Below, one piece after another: positions 43,648-45,804 of a stretch of 45,804 nucleotides of DNA. A program made the position numbers and the translations under genes. The notes beneath the pieces are model-generated. The model ran no database searches. It saw nothing but the letters and a program-made list of their open reading frames with translations, and was not told where the DNA came from. The stretch comes from Corynebacterium sp. 122RC1 (GTDB lineage Bacteria > Actinomycetota > Actinomycetes > Mycobacteriales > Mycobacteriaceae). Position 1 is the stretch's first letter. The number at the start of each line of letters is the position of its first letter. Where the stretch lies: NCBI RefSeq assembly GCF_024580955.1, contig NZ_JANIKD010000019.1:1-45804 (forward strand), read 5' to 3'.

Positions 43648-45690
43648 TTACACCTCAGTCTCATCACCCAGGGAATCCACAATCCGCACAGTTTCCACCG
43701 CAACCCTGGTCACCTTGGCAATCAAGTCCACTATGTAGCGCGGGTTGCCTACCTCATCGGCCCAGTCGTTGGGGTCGTTCACAATGCCGGAGGCTTTGTC
43801 CTTCTTCACCTGGTAGCGGTCGATGATCCACGCCAGCGCCGAGCGTGATCCAAGCATGTACTCCTCGGCCTCCGCCGGGATGTCACTGACGGTCACATAC
43901 TTGTTGTAGATCAGCTTGGTCACGTCGTTGACCGACTTGCCGGTCTCCGGGTCCTTGCGCTTGGCCCACTTCATCTTGAGCACTCGCCACGTCTCCCGGT
44001 CCGCCTCGTCGCCCTTGACTTCCACGGTCACCGGCCATGGCTCAACGTCCTCATAGCCAACGTGCAACTTCATCAACGCCGCACCTGCCGCCGCGAACTT
44101 ATCAAACTCTGCCCGCGACGCCGGCGTCTCAATATGCGGCAGCATCTTCTTCAAGTCCGCCGCATAGGTGCTGCGGTAGTTCGGATCGTGCAGCTTGCCG
44201 TACACAAAGTGGAAGATGTCATCGCCAGTGATGTCAGCTCCTAGTGCAGAACGGTACAACTCCTTAATCTCATCAGTGATGTTGTCCACGCGCACATAGC
44301 GATCGACCACTTCACCTACTTGCTCATATTCACTTTGTTCCCCAAGCTTCCCGACGTCCACCGCCCCAAACAAAGATCCATCCGCAGCGTCAACCGGCTG
44401 CCAGGTGAAACGGGGGAAGAACTGCCCAGCATTAGAACCCCACATCGCGAGATCTGGAATTAGGTCTGTCGCGATCGCTGAAAACGGCTTTGCGCTACCC
44501 GGATTAACAATGTAAAAACCGGTGTTCTTGTGCCTTGGTGTTGGGAAAATCGAGGGGAGCTGGTACGTCATGTCATTCAACGGCCCGTCGAAATACGCCC
44601 AATAGCCGGTAAAGGGGCGGTACAAGGATCGGTAAATCCGTTGCTTTTTTAGCCGTATATCCGTTCCCTTGGCTGCGTAGTTTTTCAATGTGCGGTTCCA
44701 TGAGATCTTTGTCGAATCTGCTAGATCAGGTTGCGCTTGAAGGAACCTGGTTACCTCCGCTTCCCGGATCCGGGTGATTCCCTCGTTTTCAGCCCAGCGA
44801 GCGAGTTTCTCGGTTACGTCGTTGTAGGTGTCGAGCATCCGTTGTAATTGCTCGGTTAGCTGCTCGGGTGTTTGCGCATAGGCCCATGCATCACGTCCAG
44901 TCTTCAGCCCTGCTGAAAATGTAGAAAAGAACCTGTCGGTTTGCCCTTTCTTTTCCCCAATCACAGGCCAGGTCTCAAAATCCTCCGTGCGCTGGTTCAG
45001 CCAATCTCCCCACTGGTTAGGAGTGATTTGCTGCCAGCAGAGATTTTCCACTGTTGATTGAGCTACCAAAGCAATCTTTTCGTCTTTGTTCATGTAGTCA
45101 GCAGCTTCAACGTAATTGATCGTGGTCCTATCCTTAGTCGGGTCCTTGACTCCGATCAAAATGCTTACACCGACACGGATATCAAAAACGTTGCCACCTT
45201 CTCGCTTTGCAATATCGCCGGCAGTGCGGGAGTTGCCCCTTAGATTCAGCACGTACAAATCTGTGAAGTCCTCAACTAACGACAAACGAATACCACCGCC
45301 GGTATTTCCGTCAATCCAGCCGTTATTGGACACAAAGGCCACTATGCCCTTGTCCCCAATGCGGTCGGTTGCCCAGCGGAAGGCGCGCAGGTAGGAGTCG
45401 TAGAGGGAGTTTTTGTTCGTCGCGGTTGATTTGGCTGCGTAGGTTTCGGCGATGCGCGCGTCCAGTGATGGGTATTTGAGGTTGGCGTTGAGGTCATTCG
45501 CGCTGGTTTGGCCAGCCGAATACGGCGGATTACCAATCACCACGTTGATTGGAGCTTCCATCTGGCGTTGGATGGTGGCGTTGTTTTCCTTGAACACCAT
45601 AAGGTCGGGGATGTCGCCTTCCTCGTGGATCTGGAAGGTGTCTGCAAGCGCGATGTTGTTGAACGGAGAATACTGCGGGGGGTGTTCCTA
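43648..45690 (-). pseudogene. Type ISP restriction-modification enzyme, C-terminal part, 5' broken
   Basis: The open frame encodes 650 aa from ATG 45600 and looks coding back to about 45687 (QYSPFNNIALADTFQIHEEG). It holds the methyltransferase motif NPPY (24-27, VVIGNPPYSAG), GIVAFVSNNGWIDG, and the target-recognition-like region to the end ETVRIVDSLGDETEV. Type ISP enzymes are single polypeptides of about 1500-1700 aa with nuclease, helicase, methyltransferase and recognition parts; only methyltransferase motif IV onward is here. A TAG in frame at 45688-45690 and a six-C run at 45677-45682 mark a probable frameshift or rearrangement. The remainder may lie beyond the window or be lost. Confidence 0.78.
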
Positions 45691-45804
45691 TATAGGTTGT
45701 CAACTCCGTGGGTGAGATTGTTGGGGGTGTGAAGGGCTTCTGTTTTACTTCGGCGATGTTGTTTTCGGGCATGCTGAGGGGCCGATTGGGCTTCCTGCGC
45801 AATC
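45683..45804 (-). other. Frame fragment upstream of the type ISP portion, runs off window
   Basis: In a second minus frame, MPENNIAEVKQKPFTPPTIS followed by PTELTTYIGTPP leads to the C-run at 45677-45682. Joining it to the type ISP frame there would read TTYIGTP-PQYSPFNNI. I do not recognise the helicase or methyltransferase sequence expected before that point, so this is either a diverged section or foreign sequence joined by rearrangement. Confidence 0.4.

Overview
The window looks like chromosomal DNA of a Corynebacterium species (high GC, Mycobacteriales). The evidence is the amtB-ocd-soxA cluster with a CTAT-N6-ATAG box of the AmtR type, the hisN / inositol-phosphatase / prfB / ftsE-ftsX / smpB / ssrA block, a fabG4-htdX-fadA-type module shared with mycobacteria, and a tmRNA tag read as AENTQRDYALAA. 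Many genes have a -10-like hexamer 7-8 nt before the start codon, which suggests leaderless mRNAs.

Layout. 1-127 is the end of an IS3-type element, followed by a hairpin repeat. 0.55-2.1 kb holds a TipA-like MerR regulator with its operator and a protein resembling a low-molecular-weight phosphatase without catalytic residues. 2.4-6.5 kb is the nitrogen cluster soxA-ocd-amtB on the minus strand. 6.7-13.3 kb is a plus-strand transport cluster: a Zur-like palindrome, a FecCD permease, an ATPase, a lipoprotein binding protein and two CydDC-like ABC proteins with His-rich segments. 13.4-14.7 kb holds a lipoprotein and an acetyltransferase. 15.0-18.8 kb is a propionibacterial-type transcarboxylase operon (5S, 12S, a small subunit, 1.3S) behind a GlxR-like site. 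18.9-24.9 kb is a fatty-acid module: acyl-CoA oxidase-like enzyme and thiolase on minus, FabG4-like reductase and MaoC hydratase on plus. 25.1-26.2 kb is a secreted serine protease, followed by a second copy of the hairpin repeat. 26.4-37.2 kb is core housekeeping: hisN, a second phosphatase, a membrane protein, prfB, an alanine/glycine symporter, an AbgT transporter, ftsE, ftsX, smpB, two small genes, and ssrA. 37.2-45.8 kb, after ssrA, is accessory: an 11-bp repeat array, lipoproteins, a GmrSD/DUF262-type nuclease, a DCC-type thioredoxin-like protein and the C-terminal part of a type ISP restriction-modification enzyme that breaks up near the window edge.

How the parts fit. The transcarboxylase would move a carboxyl group between methylmalonyl-CoA/propionyl-CoA and oxaloacetate/pyruvate. 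Beside the beta-oxidation or elongation module this suggests handling of propionyl-CoA and fatty acids. The amtB cluster pairs ammonium import with amine and amino-acid oxidation. smpB and ssrA form the ribosome-rescue pair and bracket two small genes, one with an ASCH domain.

The most promising lead for something undescribed is the 6.7-13.3 kb cluster, read here as a zinc- or metallophore-related transport system. After that come the dispersed TATCGACC hairpin repeat, the intergenic heptad arrays, and the accessory defence region after ssrA. All functions are inferred from reading the sequence; no database search was run.
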